A stretch of DNA of 22,627 nt from Candidatus Omnitrophota bacterium (GTDB taxonomy: Bacteria > Omnitrophota > Gorgyraeia > Gygaellales > Profunditerraquicolaceae). Below the pieces are notes generated by a model. That model made no database searches, had not been told where the DNA came from, and saw only the letters and a program-made list of their open reading frames with translations. Numbering within the stretch: the first letter of the stretch is position 1; every line of letters begins with the position of its first letter. Location of the stretch: positions 1 to 22,627 of the forward strand of contig CAIVOB010000101.1 in the NCBI GenBank assembly GCA_903907475.1, given 5' to 3'. Below, piece by piece: positions 9,608-17,319 of the stretch. A program made the position numbers and the translations under genes.

Positions 9608-10562
9608 TGACTTTTCCTTTAATAAACTTATCGAATAAATATGAATTCGCACTAAGCTCTAATTTATAGAGATTATTATAACTACCATTATCCGCAGGGA
9701 TTTGACTGTCGCCAAAAAAAAGCAGATCCTGCTCTTGATCGTAACTAGCCATCGCATTTTCTTTATTTAATTCTACCAAATTAATCGGACGCGCCAGCGC
9801 GCGCGCTTCAATTACTTGAATATATTTATTAGTTAATACAACCAGATGATAACTATCAGAATGCCAAAAAACATTAGTAATTTTTTCTTGATCATAATCT
9901 AAAAATACCGGAGTAGCCAAATATTCATCATTACTGCCTAAATCAAAAGTCAGAACCGCGATCTGATGCGCATTATAAATAAAAAACTTCTTTTCATCCG
10001 GAGAAATATTCCAGTTATCAATCGGAGAAAAATATTCCGGCAAACTGGCAATATCTTCAAAATTACTGGCGTCAAAATTAGAGCGATAAACAACTTTTTT
10101 CTCTTGATCTAAATAATAAATCAGTTTTCTTTTCAAATCAATGCGAAAAGAAGAAAATTTCTCGCGATTAAGCTGTTCCAATACCGGCCGCAAGGGGAAA
10201 AATATAACTTTATCAATCCGGCTCACTTTCCCCGCTTCCACATCCACCTCTGCCTTCCAAGGATAATGCGCCGCTAACTCCAAAACAATCTTATAAACTC
10301 CGGGTAGCAGCTCCTGAATACTAGTGGGAGACTTCTGAGAAAATAATTTCCCATTGATATAAACTTTTGCTCCTTCCGGCTGAGTTTTAATATAAATCAA
10401 ACCGGTTTTAACAAATTTTAAACTCTGATAATTAAATTTATAGCCTAAAGCAAAGGTCAGGATAAAAGGCAGCCCCAGAAAGAAAACCAACAAACAAAAA
10501 TAAAATAAAATTCTTCTTATTCTTTCAAAAGCCGCTTCGGTTAAAAAATTATACTGCTGCAC
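9600..10562 (-). CDS. PEGA-domain membrane protein of unknown function
   Basis: Single-pass protein with a short cytosolic N-terminus, a membrane segment at about 17-40 and an extracytoplasmic part. Residues about 52-117 form a PEGA domain (IKTQPEGAKVYINGKL), a surface beta-sandwich named for its sequence motif. The remaining 200 residues alternate hydrophobic and polar strands with phrases such as NISPDEKKFFIYNA and VFWHSDSYHLVVLTN, which look like beta-propeller-like repeats. The start is GTG at 10562, with GGGGAG 9 nt upstream inside the end of uvrC and only one base after its stop. The gene overlaps the downstream glycosyltransferase. A structural or sensory envelope role is a guess; no catalytic residues are evident. 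Confidence 0.75.
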   Translation of the reverse strand: MQQYNFLTEAAFERIRRILFYFCLLVFFLGLPFILTFALGYKFNYQSLKFVKTGLIYIKTQPEGAKVYINGKLFSQKSPTSIQELLPGVYKIVLELAAHYPWKAEVDVEAGKVSRIDKVIFFPLRPVLEQLNREKFSSFRIDLKRKLIYYLDQEKKVVYRSNFDASNFEDIASLPEYFSPIDNWNISPDEKKFFIYNAHQIAVLTFDLGSNDEYLATPVFLDYDQEKITNVFWHSDSYHLVVLTNKYIQVIEARALARPINLVELNKENAMASYDQEQDLLFFGDSQIPADNGSYNNLYKLELSANSYLFDKFIKGKVND

Positions 10563-10563
10563 T

Positions 10564-11820
10564 TTAAATTACTCCCCTTTCCCCTAAAATTAACGTTTTT
10601 TTACGCAAAAGCCGATGATACCCAATGGCAAAGCGATGCGCCTCATCACGCACCCGGCGGATTAAATTCAAAGCCAGAGTATCTTTAAAAAAACCAGCGT
10701 TAAAATCTTTAAAGCTACTATAAATATTCTCCCGCTCTTTAGCAATACTGACAATGGGAATTTTTAATTTTAATTCCTGCAATTGCCGCGCGGCAGTTAA
10801 AAGATGGCCTTTCCCGCCATCAATCAACACTAAATCCGGTAAACTTTTATTTTCCCGCACCAGCCGGGCATAGCGGCGAAAAATTACTTCCTTTAACATC
10901 TTATAATCATCGATACCGCTAAAACTTTTAATTTTAAAACGGCGATAATTATTTTTATCTGGGCTCCCGCCGTAAAAACTCACCATCGCGCCCACTGCCT
11001 GCTTACCGGAAATATTGGAAATATCGAACCCTTCAATTCTTTGCGGTATTTTCTTTAAATTTAAACGTGACTTCAAATCTTCTAATTCCGCTAAATAATT
11101 CCCCCCGCCGGTGGATCCGGAAACCTGCGCCAGAACGGCAATTTGATCCCGCGCGCGTGCGGCAGCTTCAAAATCTTCTTTCTTGGCACTAGCCTGCATA
11201 ATTTTAGTAAGATCCTGAATCAAACGATCTGCTTGGCCGTTTAAAATCAAAATAATACTTTTTAACCTTTGCGCGTATTCTTCGGAAGTAATCTTCCCCA
11301 AACAAGGAGCAGGGCAAAGATTGATTTTATAATAAAGGCAACTCTTCTTGGGTAAATGCCGACAAGAGCGATAAGTAAAATTACGGCGGATAATCTTTAA
11401 AGCCGCTTTCAAAAGTTGCGCATTACTGTATGGGCCAAGATACTGCGCGCCTAACTCATCTTTTTGACGCGTTATGGAAACTGCCGGAAACTCTTCTTGA
11501 GAAATCCGCACCCAAGGAAAACTCTTATCATCCCGCAATGAAACATTATATTTCGGCTTAAGATTATGGATTAAACTGGCCTCAGTAAATAAAGCTAAAG
11601 CTTCATTCGCCGTGAATCTAAACTCCAGATCCACCGCTTTTTCCAATAGCGCCACGGTTTTAGCGGCTAAATCTGTACTTAAATAACTACGCAAACGTTT
11701 TTTTAAAGAATTAGCCTTACCGACATAGAGTACCTCTCCTTGCGCGTCACGCATAAGATATACTCCCGGCTTATCCGGAGCGGCTAAAATTTTTGTTCTT
11801 AAGTTCTGTACCTGTCCCAT
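10564..11820 (-). CDS. uvrC: UvrC-type excinuclease subunit, short form without HhH domain
   Basis: Makes the two incisions around DNA lesions in nucleotide excision repair with UvrA and UvrB. The GIY-YIG domain is at 16-95 (GVYLMRD, LYVGKA, catalytic E near 73-80). Four cysteines at 153, 161, 169 and 173 match the cluster proposed to bind iron-sulfur in UvrC. The UvrB-interacting UVR motif is at about 204-232, and the RNase H-like domain runs from about 262 with D266, D334 and H395. At 418 aa it is much shorter than the usual 590-610: the linker before the RNase H-like domain is short, and the protein stops just after it, so the tandem HhH DNA-binding region is missing. The next gene begins one base after the stop. 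The start overlaps murJ by 22 bp. Confidence 0.9.
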   Translation of the reverse strand: MGQVQNLRTKILAAPDKPGVYLMRDAQGEVLYVGKANSLKKRLRSYLSTDLAAKTVALLEKAVDLEFRFTANEALALFTEASLIHNLKPKYNVSLRDDKSFPWVRISQEEFPAVSITRQKDELGAQYLGPYSNAQLLKAALKIIRRNFTYRSCRHLPKKSCLYYKINLCPAPCLGKITSEEYAQRLKSIILILNGQADRLIQDLTKIMQASAKKEDFEAAARARDQIAVLAQVSGSTGGGNYLAELEDLKSRLNLKKIPQRIEGFDISNISGKQAVGAMVSFYGGSPDKNNYRRFKIKSFSGIDDYKMLKEVIFRRYARLVRENKSLPDLVLIDGGKGHLLTAARQLQELKLKIPIVSIAKERENIYSSFKDFNAGFFKDTLALNLIRRVRDEAHRFAIGYHRLLRKKTLILGERGVI

Positions 11821-13373
11821 AAAGTATTTACGGAATTTTTACCTAATAACCAATGCCAAAGTTCCCTTAATTCCGGAACGCGAAAAAGAAAACAAAAAAT
11901 AATATAGGATAACAAACCGCAAAATAACGCCCAACCAAGATTTAACGCTTGATTGACTACAAAACATACCGCCGCCATGCAAAAACTGGCGGCTAAAATC
12001 CGCAACAAAGAAAATACTATCTTGCGCTCGCTAAATCCATCGAGGCGCCGTACCAGCAGAAAAAATAAACAAATAAAACTAATGATTCCGGAAAGTGAAG
12101 TCGCTAAAGCTAAACCGCTAATTTTAAGCGGGAACATTAAAACCGCGTTAAAAACAATATTTAAAATTAAGGATAAACCTGCTATTTTGGTCGGAATAAT
12201 CGTGTCCTTCAAAGCAAAAAAACAAGATTGTAAGATTTTAGTCGCCCCGTAAGCAGTCAATCCGATGCTATAAAAGAATAAAGCTTGGCTGGTTAAGTAT
12301 CCGGCGCGCAAATCAAACTTTCCGCCACTAAAGAATGTTGTCACTAAGGGTTGCGCTAAGACCATGAAAATTACGCTTGCCGGAAGCATCACAAAAAACA
12401 CCGTGCGCAGGGCCCAGGAAAGCGTAATTTTTAAATTATTATGGTTGCTTTCTAATACCTGCGTGGAAAAAGTAGGTAGAATTGCCTGCGCCAAAGCGTT
12501 ACTAAAAATACCAACCGGCAACTGAATAAGGCGATAGGCAAAATATAGCACTGCCACCCCGCCATCACCGACGATACCCACAAAAGATCCGAAAATCGTA
12601 TCCACAAAATTATTTAATTGATAAATTCCTGAACTCGCTAACCTCGGTAACATCAGATGAGAAATTTTTAATACGGCAGGATGACGAAAATTGAGCAAGG
12701 GCTTAAAACGTAATCCTTTGCGATAAACCGTGGGAATTTGCACCGCTAATTGTAGAACCCCTCCGACTAAAACTCCGGTTGCTAAACCAGCGGTTCCTTC
12801 CCCAAAAATTAAAGCGCAGATAATAATCGCGATATTTAATAAACACGGAGCAAATGCCGAAACCACAAAATTCTTTAAAGAATTAAGTACGGCCATAATA
12901 TAAACCGCTAAACCAATCAGCAGAATATAGGGGAAAATAATGCGATTTAAATTAATAGTCGCTTGTAACTTTTCCGGAAAAGCAATAAAACCCGGGGCAA
13001 TTAAACGCACAATGAGTGGAGAAAAAATCATCCCCAAAATCGTAATTGCGCTTAAAATAACAATTAAAATGTTAAGCAGGATATTGGCTAACTCCCAAAA
13101 CTCCTCCTTACTGTGCTGTATAGAGTATTCCGTAAGCACCGGAACAATCGCGGCATTGGCCGCCCCCTCCCCCACTAAATCTCGGAATAAATTCGGAATC
13201 CTAAAAGCAATCACAAAAGCCTGCGCGTAAAGGTAAATCCCGAATAAACGCGCAATAATAATATCACGGATAAAACCCAAGAAACGCGAGGTCAAGGTCG
13301 CCAGGCCAATTAAGGCAGCCGAGCGGGCAACGGCGTGATTTTGGCTAGAATAAGGATATTTGCCTGTTGACAT
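11799..13373 (-). CDS. murJ: Lipid II flippase MurJ
   Basis: Moves the peptidoglycan precursor lipid II across the inner membrane. The 524-aa protein has the family size and is hydrophobic throughout, with about 14 membrane segments expected. Signatures visible are TLTSRFLGFIRDIIIARLFG (26-45) and FRIPNLFRDLVGEGAANAA (57-75), carrying the conserved arginines of the central cavity. It leads the minus-strand unit murJ-uvrC-PEGA-glycosyltransferase. A weak candidate promoter (TTACGA 13411-13406, 17 nt, CATAAT 13388-13383) leaves 9 nt before the ATG, and no SD is seen, so it too may be leaderless. The 58-bp spacer to the divergent rpsT also holds the -10 box and SD of that gene. Confidence 0.95.
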   Translation of the reverse strand: MSTGKYPYSSQNHAVARSAALIGLATLTSRFLGFIRDIIIARLFGIYLYAQAFVIAFRIPNLFRDLVGEGAANAAIVPVLTEYSIQHSKEEFWELANILLNILIVILSAITILGMIFSPLIVRLIAPGFIAFPEKLQATINLNRIIFPYILLIGLAVYIMAVLNSLKNFVVSAFAPCLLNIAIIICALIFGEGTAGLATGVLVGGVLQLAVQIPTVYRKGLRFKPLLNFRHPAVLKISHLMLPRLASSGIYQLNNFVDTIFGSFVGIVGDGGVAVLYFAYRLIQLPVGIFSNALAQAILPTFSTQVLESNHNNLKITLSWALRTVFFVMLPASVIFMVLAQPLVTTFFSGGKFDLRAGYLTSQALFFYSIGLTAYGATKILQSCFFALKDTIIPTKIAGLSLILNIVFNAVLMFPLKISGLALATSLSGIISFICLFFLLVRRLDGFSERKIVFSLLRILAASFCMAAVCFVVNQALNLGWALFCGLLSYIIFCFLFRVPELRELWHWLLGKNSVNTLWDRYRT

Positions 13374-13396
13374 AGATTAACAATTATGCTAATAAT
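13367..13396 (+). promoter_or_regulatory. Promoter of rpsT, overlapping the murJ start
   Basis: A perfect TTGACA at 13367-13372 lies within the first codons of divergent murJ. It is followed at 17-18 nt by TAATAA/AATAAT (13390-13396) with TG at 13387-13388. Transcription would start near 13403, giving a leader of about 29 nt that contains AAGGAG ahead of the rpsT ATG. Confidence 0.6.
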
Positions 13397-13431
13397 ATAA
13401 AACAATCGTAATCACTTAAAAGGAGTATATA

Positions 13432-13695
13432 ATGCCTAGACGTAAAACATCATTAAAAAGTAACCGCGTAAATAAAAGAAAACATACCCGAAACCTTAGG
13501 GTAAAATCACAACTTAAAAAATCCATCAAAAAGTTCCAAGAACTTTTGATCGCCGCCAATACTACCGAAGCGAAAACATTTATTAATAAAGTTTTTTCAC
13601 AACTCGATAAAGCCGCCAAAAAAAATATTATCCATCCGGCAACCGCTAATCGCCGTAAATCACGCTTAATGCGGCGCTTAAGTAAAGGCGCATAA
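13432..13695 (+). CDS. rpsT: 30S ribosomal protein S20
   Basis: Binds 16S rRNA early in small-subunit assembly. The 87-aa, strongly basic helical protein starts MPRRKTSLKSNRVNKRK and carries the S20 signature near the end (IIHPATANRRKSRLMRRL). The start is clear: AAGGAG with a 6-nt spacer to ATG 13432. It is divergent from murJ, and its last 18 bp overlap the end of convergent holA. An S20 gene next to holA in the opposite direction is also known from Bacillus-type comE regions. Confidence 0.97.
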   Translation: MPRRKTSLKSNRVNKRKHTRNLRVKSQLKKSIKKFQELLIAANTTEAKTFINKVFSQLDKAAKKNIIHPATANRRKSRLMRRLSKGA

Positions 13696-14358
13696 TCCAA
13701 TCACGAGCTTTTCTAAAGCACTCGAAACTTTTAACCTGCTCGTTTTTATCTCTAAATCACAAGCTAAAAGTAGCGCCAATTTACCTCTGGACTCTCGGGT
13801 ATGCACATTCTGTTTTTCCCAAGCATAACGCAACCCGCCAAGAATACGCTCCGCCGCTTCGCCATTCCTTAAAAGTTGATTTAAAATCCGCAGCGCTTGT
13901 TCGATCTTTTTGGCGTCAATCTGCCGCTGCAGGGTAAAAGTATCCGGATTAATTATTTCTTGAAACCGCACCATCTTGGCTTTTGGCGCCAATTCCTTAA
14001 TTAGCCGAAGCTTATAATCGTAATGCTCGAAATCCAAAATTAAAACAATTTGTGTTTGTGGCTTTTGAGCGAAATCTAAAATAAAACTCTCTGCCGCCTT
14101 ATCAAGCAGCAAAGCGTCTTTAATAAGAATAAGTCTTTTCGTGTTTTTTACAGGCAGCGCCAAAAAGCGCTCCTGAATTTCCGATAATTTTAATTTCGCG
14201 CCATATAGCGTATCAAAATTAAAATCTCGCAACTCTGGTGGGAGGAACTGCTCTTTTATTTGTTTTAAGAAAGCGGCTTTCGCCGAAATATCCTGGCCGA
14301 CAAGTAAATAAATCCCGTCAATAAACTCTTTTGTCTTATTTTCAGCGGGGTAAGCCAT
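13678..14358 (-). CDS. holA: DNA polymerase III subunit delta, shortened
   Basis: Delta opens the beta sliding clamp as part of the clamp loader. I start it at ATG 14358, one base after the lptE stop (TAAtATG); an in-frame TTG at 14385 lies inside lptE. The 226-aa protein has a recognisable delta N-terminal domain: GIYLLVGQD at 15-23, KRLILIKDALLLD at 74-86 and TQIVLILDF at 102-110, where a P-loop-like fold without Walker motifs is expected. After about residue 137 it passes directly to a helical segment resembling the C-terminal collar domain (KKIEQALRILNQLLRNGE onward). Family members are about 320-345 aa, so roughly 100 residues, mainly domain II, seem absent. Its position after lptE supports the call. 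It overlaps rpsT at the 3' end. Confidence 0.82.
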   Translation of the reverse strand: MAYPAENKTKEFIDGIYLLVGQDISAKAAFLKQIKEQFLPPELRDFNFDTLYGAKLKLSEIQERFLALPVKNTKRLILIKDALLLDKAAESFILDFAQKPQTQIVLILDFEHYDYKLRLIKELAPKAKMVRFQEIINPDTFTLQRQIDAKKIEQALRILNQLLRNGEAAERILGGLRYAWEKQNVHTRESRGKLALLLACDLEIKTSRLKVSSALEKLVIGLCAFT

Positions 14359-14359
14359 A

Positions 14360-14932
14360 TTACCATTGCTCAACAGTGCGCTCAACTACACGCCGAGCGA
14401 TATCTTCAATTGTTTTTATTACCGCGGCATCTTCGGATATTTTAACCACATTCCCTGAAGCATAAACCGTAAAATAAGAATAATTGCCATTAAAATTGTT
14501 CTCTTCCCAAATGAGTTTATTCTCTTTTTTATCCCAAAGGCTTAAATTAACATAAATATTGATCCGATATTCCGTAACAAAATTATCATCAGTAGTGTAA
14601 CTTAAAGGATCTTTACGATATTCTACGAGCTCACCCTTAAGTACCAAATCCGCCAAATCTTCTTTTACCGGCTTTAAATTACCATCAAAAAGATATTGAT
14701 TAATAACTTTCTTGGTAATATCGGTTTCTAACATCGGGCGATAAATACGATATTTATTGGCGACCTGAGATTCCTGTGCTATATCCACTTTATTCAAAAA
14801 AGGCGCAATGTAAATGGAGTGATACTTTCCCGAAAGCAGCGAGCGAGTGGTATAACCGCAACCGCTTAAAACCGTAGTTAATAAAAAACACGCCGATATT
14901 AAAAAGCAATACGCTTTAATTTTATTTTTCAT
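14360..14932 (-). CDS. lptE: LptE-like outer-membrane LPS-assembly lipoprotein
   Basis: In LPS-bearing bacteria LptE plugs and supports the LptD barrel that inserts LPS in the outer leaflet. The 190-aa protein has a signal peptide with lipobox VLSGC (C25 would be lipidated) followed by GYTTRSLLSGKYHSIYIAPFLN, the typical LptE beginning. A 70-residue alternating strand region includes TEYRINIYVNLSLWDKK, and the end is helical. ATG 14932 has GGAG 7 nt upstream inside the end of bamD, which it overlaps by 11 bp. Sequence similarity in this family is low, so the lipobox, fold pattern and holA neighbour carry the call. Processing would use the Lnt encoded at 1421-2905. Confidence 0.83.
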   Translation of the reverse strand: MKNKIKAYCFLISACFLLTTVLSGCGYTTRSLLSGKYHSIYIAPFLNKVDIAQESQVANKYRIYRPMLETDITKKVINQYLFDGNLKPVKEDLADLVLKGELVEYRKDPLSYTTDDNFVTEYRINIYVNLSLWDKKENKLIWEENNFNGNYSYFTVYASGNVVKISEDAAVIKTIEDIARRVVERTVEQW

Positions 14933-15869
14933 TTTTTTGCTCCATTATCCGTAATCTTTCCGCAGCCTGCGGGGCCCAAGAACTCTGAGCGTAATTATTT
15001 ATAATATCATTGTAATAAATCTTCGCGGAATTAAAATCTTTCTGTTTTTCATAAAAACGCGCGATATTAAAATTCGCCTCGGATTCCTTTTGGCGAATCT
15101 CGCTAATATTTTTTTCCGCATCCAGAGATAATACGGCATCCGGATGCTCTTTCACGAAAGCCTCAAACTTTTCTTTCGCTTCCTGAGCCGCGCCCTGATC
15201 ATAAGCAAAACCTTTGGAAAGGCTTGAACGACAGGATGCGATTTGAAACTTTGCGGCTGCCGACCATTCACTATCCGGATAACGGGAAACTACCTTATTA
15301 AACTCATCTTCCGCCTCATAATAACGCAGCAATCCTTTTAGAACTAAACCTAATTTATATTGCGCCTGAGCAGCCAAAGGCCCATAAGTAGAATTCTCAA
15401 CCACTTTAGTAAAAATCTCAATCGCGGGATTTTCCACAGGCAGCGTCACCCCTAAAGCTTTACGCTTCTGTCCCCCCATAAACTTCTCGGCAATTTTATA
15501 TTCCCGCTCAATAATCTCCTGAATCCGTTCGGAAAATGGATATTTATCAATCACCAATTGCAACGCCTGGAAAGCTTCGTATAATTTACCCTGCTCCTCT
15601 TCCGCTAAACCTAAATAATATTGTGCTTCGGCAGCTTCCGCGGACTTAGGGTAAGTCTTTAATAATTTACGAAATTCCCTTTTCGCATCTTCATACTTCT
15701 TGACGTCATAAAATGATTTCGCGAAAACAAGCTGCTCCTGGGGATTCTCCTTAGGGAGATTCTTGGGATTAATCCATTTTCCAGTTTTCGGCGTCCAAAT
15801 CCAATAAGCCTGAACCGGTTGGCAAGAAATAAAAAAAATGACTAAAAGCCCTAAAATTATCCGTCTCAT
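14922..15869 (-). CDS. bamD: BamD-like outer-membrane assembly TPR protein
   Basis: BamD is the essential TPR lipoprotein that works with BamA to fold outer-membrane proteins. The 315-aa protein has a signal sequence and several TPR-type helix pairs with the YfiO pattern, e.g. AKSFYDVKKYEDAKREFRKL (50-69), AQYYLGLAEEEQGKLYEAFQ (82-101), AQYKLGLVLKGLLRYYEAED (169-188) and FNIARFYEKQKDFNSAKIYY (267-286). The signal ends FFISCQPVQAYW: either C16 is a lipidation site with a poor lipobox, or signal peptidase I cuts after VQA. It is longer than E. coli BamD (about 245 aa), and the WTPKTGKWINPK stretch after the signal is unusual. A promoter overlaps the comEC stop. Confidence 0.8.
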   Translation of the reverse strand: MRRIILGLLVIFFISCQPVQAYWIWTPKTGKWINPKNLPKENPQEQLVFAKSFYDVKKYEDAKREFRKLLKTYPKSAEAAEAQYYLGLAEEEQGKLYEAFQALQLVIDKYPFSERIQEIIEREYKIAEKFMGGQKRKALGVTLPVENPAIEIFTKVVENSTYGPLAAQAQYKLGLVLKGLLRYYEAEDEFNKVVSRYPDSEWSAAAKFQIASCRSSLSKGFAYDQGAAQEAKEKFEAFVKEHPDAVLSLDAEKNISEIRQKESEANFNIARFYEKQKDFNSAKIYYNDIINNYAQSSWAPQAAERLRIMEQKNEK

Positions 15870-15878
15870 AATACTATG

Positions 15879-15907
15879 AATTTAGCATAGCCGCCCAAAT
15901 TTGTCAA
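15879..15907 (-). promoter_or_regulatory. Promoter of the bamD-lptE-holA unit, probably leaderless
   Basis: On the minus strand: perfect TTGACA (15907-15902), 17-nt spacer, extended -10 TGCTAAATT (TAAATT at 15884-15879). The -35 box contains the comEC TGA stop. The ATG of bamD is 9 nt after the -10, leaving a leader of about 3 nt and no SD. Confidence 0.6.
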
Positions 15908-17319
15908 AGATAAAAATAGGCCCCCGGAATGTGAATCATGAACGCATTCGTTTGTAAAAGCAGATTAATTAATAACGCGCTCGTGAGCCCAAAAAAAGGC
16001 GCCAAAAACGGACAAAAACACCCGAAAAATATCAAAGCAAAACCACATAAAGTGATTAATGCCGCTAAAGGCACTATGAAAATATTAGCTAAGACCGTAA
16101 CTGGAGTAATAATACGGAAATTGTAAGCAATAATTCCCAATGTCCCCAGCCAAGCAGAGAAAGAAACCAATCCTCCTTCCCCCATAAAACGCCAAAACTT
16201 AGATTTGCAGGTGTTCACCCGAAAGAAACTCTTTAATTTAGGATAAATCGTTATTATCGCTCCGACACTGGCGAAAGACAATTGAAACCCCAGGTCAAAA
16301 AACTGCTGCGGATTAAAAAATAGAATTAATAAAGCTGCTATGGCCCAAGAATTATAAATCTCCGGCTCCCTTTGAAAAAAATAAGCGCCTAAATAAATAA
16401 TCCCCATGATTGTGGCGCGCAATACCGGATTGGTCGCTCCGGTAATAAAACAATAAATGATCAAACAAACTATATTGATAATAATTCTTAATTTTCGCCT
16501 GATGCGCATAATTTTAAGTAATAGGTCAACCACTAAAATTACAATTCCAACATTAAATCCACTAACCACTAAAATATGCACCGTCCCGGATTTAATCATG
16601 GCATTATTTACCAACCAAGGGATATTTCGCCTTTGGCCTAAAACCATCGCTCCTACTAAGCTCGCCGGCAAAGGGGCTAAATTACGATTAAGCGCCGCTT
16701 CCATTTTAACGCGTAAGTTAAATAGACTCGTGCTAAGATTAAAACCTCTTTTTTTAGGCTCCAAAATGATCTGTAAACTACTCTTAAGCGGCAGCACGAA
16801 ATAAATCCCCTGACGCGCTAAATAATTCTTATAGTTTGATTTCCCGGCCGCGTAACTAAAAGGCCGGCGCAAACTTCCCAAAAGATCTAAATTATCTCCG
16901 TAATCTAGATCCGGCAAAAAATCCGCTTGTACCAACACACTGCCGCAACAAGGCGATTTTATATTTTCTCGCTGGATACTCTGCGCGCGAAAAATAAAAG
17001 ACGTACAATTATTTTTCACTTCCGGAAAACTAGCGACAAATCCGCTTAAACTATAAACTCTATCATCATGATACTGAAGAAAATTACTTAAATCGCACTT
17101 GGGCCTCAAATATGAACTTTTTAAATTTAATGCTCCTAAAAATACCGCTAAACTAAAAACTAAAATTACAAAATAATAATCTTTCTTTAAAAAGAAACCC
17201 GCCAAACAAAAAACTACCACTCCCAAACCTAGAATAATCCAAAAATTAACCCGTAAATAACTTACTAAAACCAATCCTAAACAATAACCGGCAAGACAAA
17301 CTAATAATGGCCTTTTCAT
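15904..17319 (-). CDS. comEC: ComEC/Rec2 DNA-uptake channel, form without metallo-beta-lactamase domain
   Basis: Inner-membrane channel that brings single-stranded DNA into the cytosol during transformation. The 471-aa protein has N-terminal membrane helices (about 3-66), an OB-fold-like periplasmic region (about 75-185) and the competence membrane domain (about 205-465) with LVGAMVLGQR (221-230) and GTVHILVVSGFNVG (245-258), variants of the usual LLLGALLLGDR and HLLAISGLHVG. Canonical ComEC proteins are about 650-800 aa and end in a metallo-beta-lactamase-like domain; none is encoded here, and bamD starts 35 bp after the stop. The start overlaps the comEA stop as ATGA. Whether DNA uptake works without that domain is unknown. 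Confidence 0.9.
   Translation of the reverse strand: MKRPLLVCLAGYCLGLVLVSYLRVNFWIILGLGVVVFCLAGFFLKKDYYFVILVFSLAVFLGALNLKSSYLRPKCDLSNFLQYHDDRVYSLSGFVASFPEVKNNCTSFIFRAQSIQRENIKSPCCGSVLVQADFLPDLDYGDNLDLLGSLRRPFSYAAGKSNYKNYLARQGIYFVLPLKSSLQIILEPKKRGFNLSTSLFNLRVKMEAALNRNLAPLPASLVGAMVLGQRRNIPWLVNNAMIKSGTVHILVVSGFNVGIVILVVDLLLKIMRIRRKLRIIINIVCLIIYCFITGATNPVLRATIMGIIYLGAYFFQREPEIYNSWAIAALLILFFNPQQFFDLGFQLSFASVGAIITIYPKLKSFFRVNTCKSKFWRFMGEGGLVSFSAWLGTLGIIAYNFRIITPVTVLANIFIVPLAALITLCGFALIFFGCFCPFLAPFFGLTSALLINLLLQTNAFMIHIPGAYFYL

Noticed and set aside
9608..9652. Upstream ATG extending the glycosyltransferase by 15 residues
   Set aside because: It would overlap the PEGA gene by over 50 bp without an SD; ATG 9607 has AAAGGAAAAG before it and a normal short overlap.
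10564..10600. Frameshift as the cause of the short UvrC
   Set aside because: No HhH-like sequence was recognised after the stop; the PEGA gene begins at once with its own SD and start.
13416..13700. Minus-strand ORF opposite rpsT, and other long shadow ORFs such as 7555-7968 and 12940-13230 on +
   Set aside because: They lie antisense to well-recognised genes, have no SD or family motifs, and reflect codon bias of the real genes.
14359..14385. TTG start of holA at 14385
   Set aside because: The extra nine residues lie inside lptE and resemble nothing in delta; ATG 14358 follows the lptE stop by one base.
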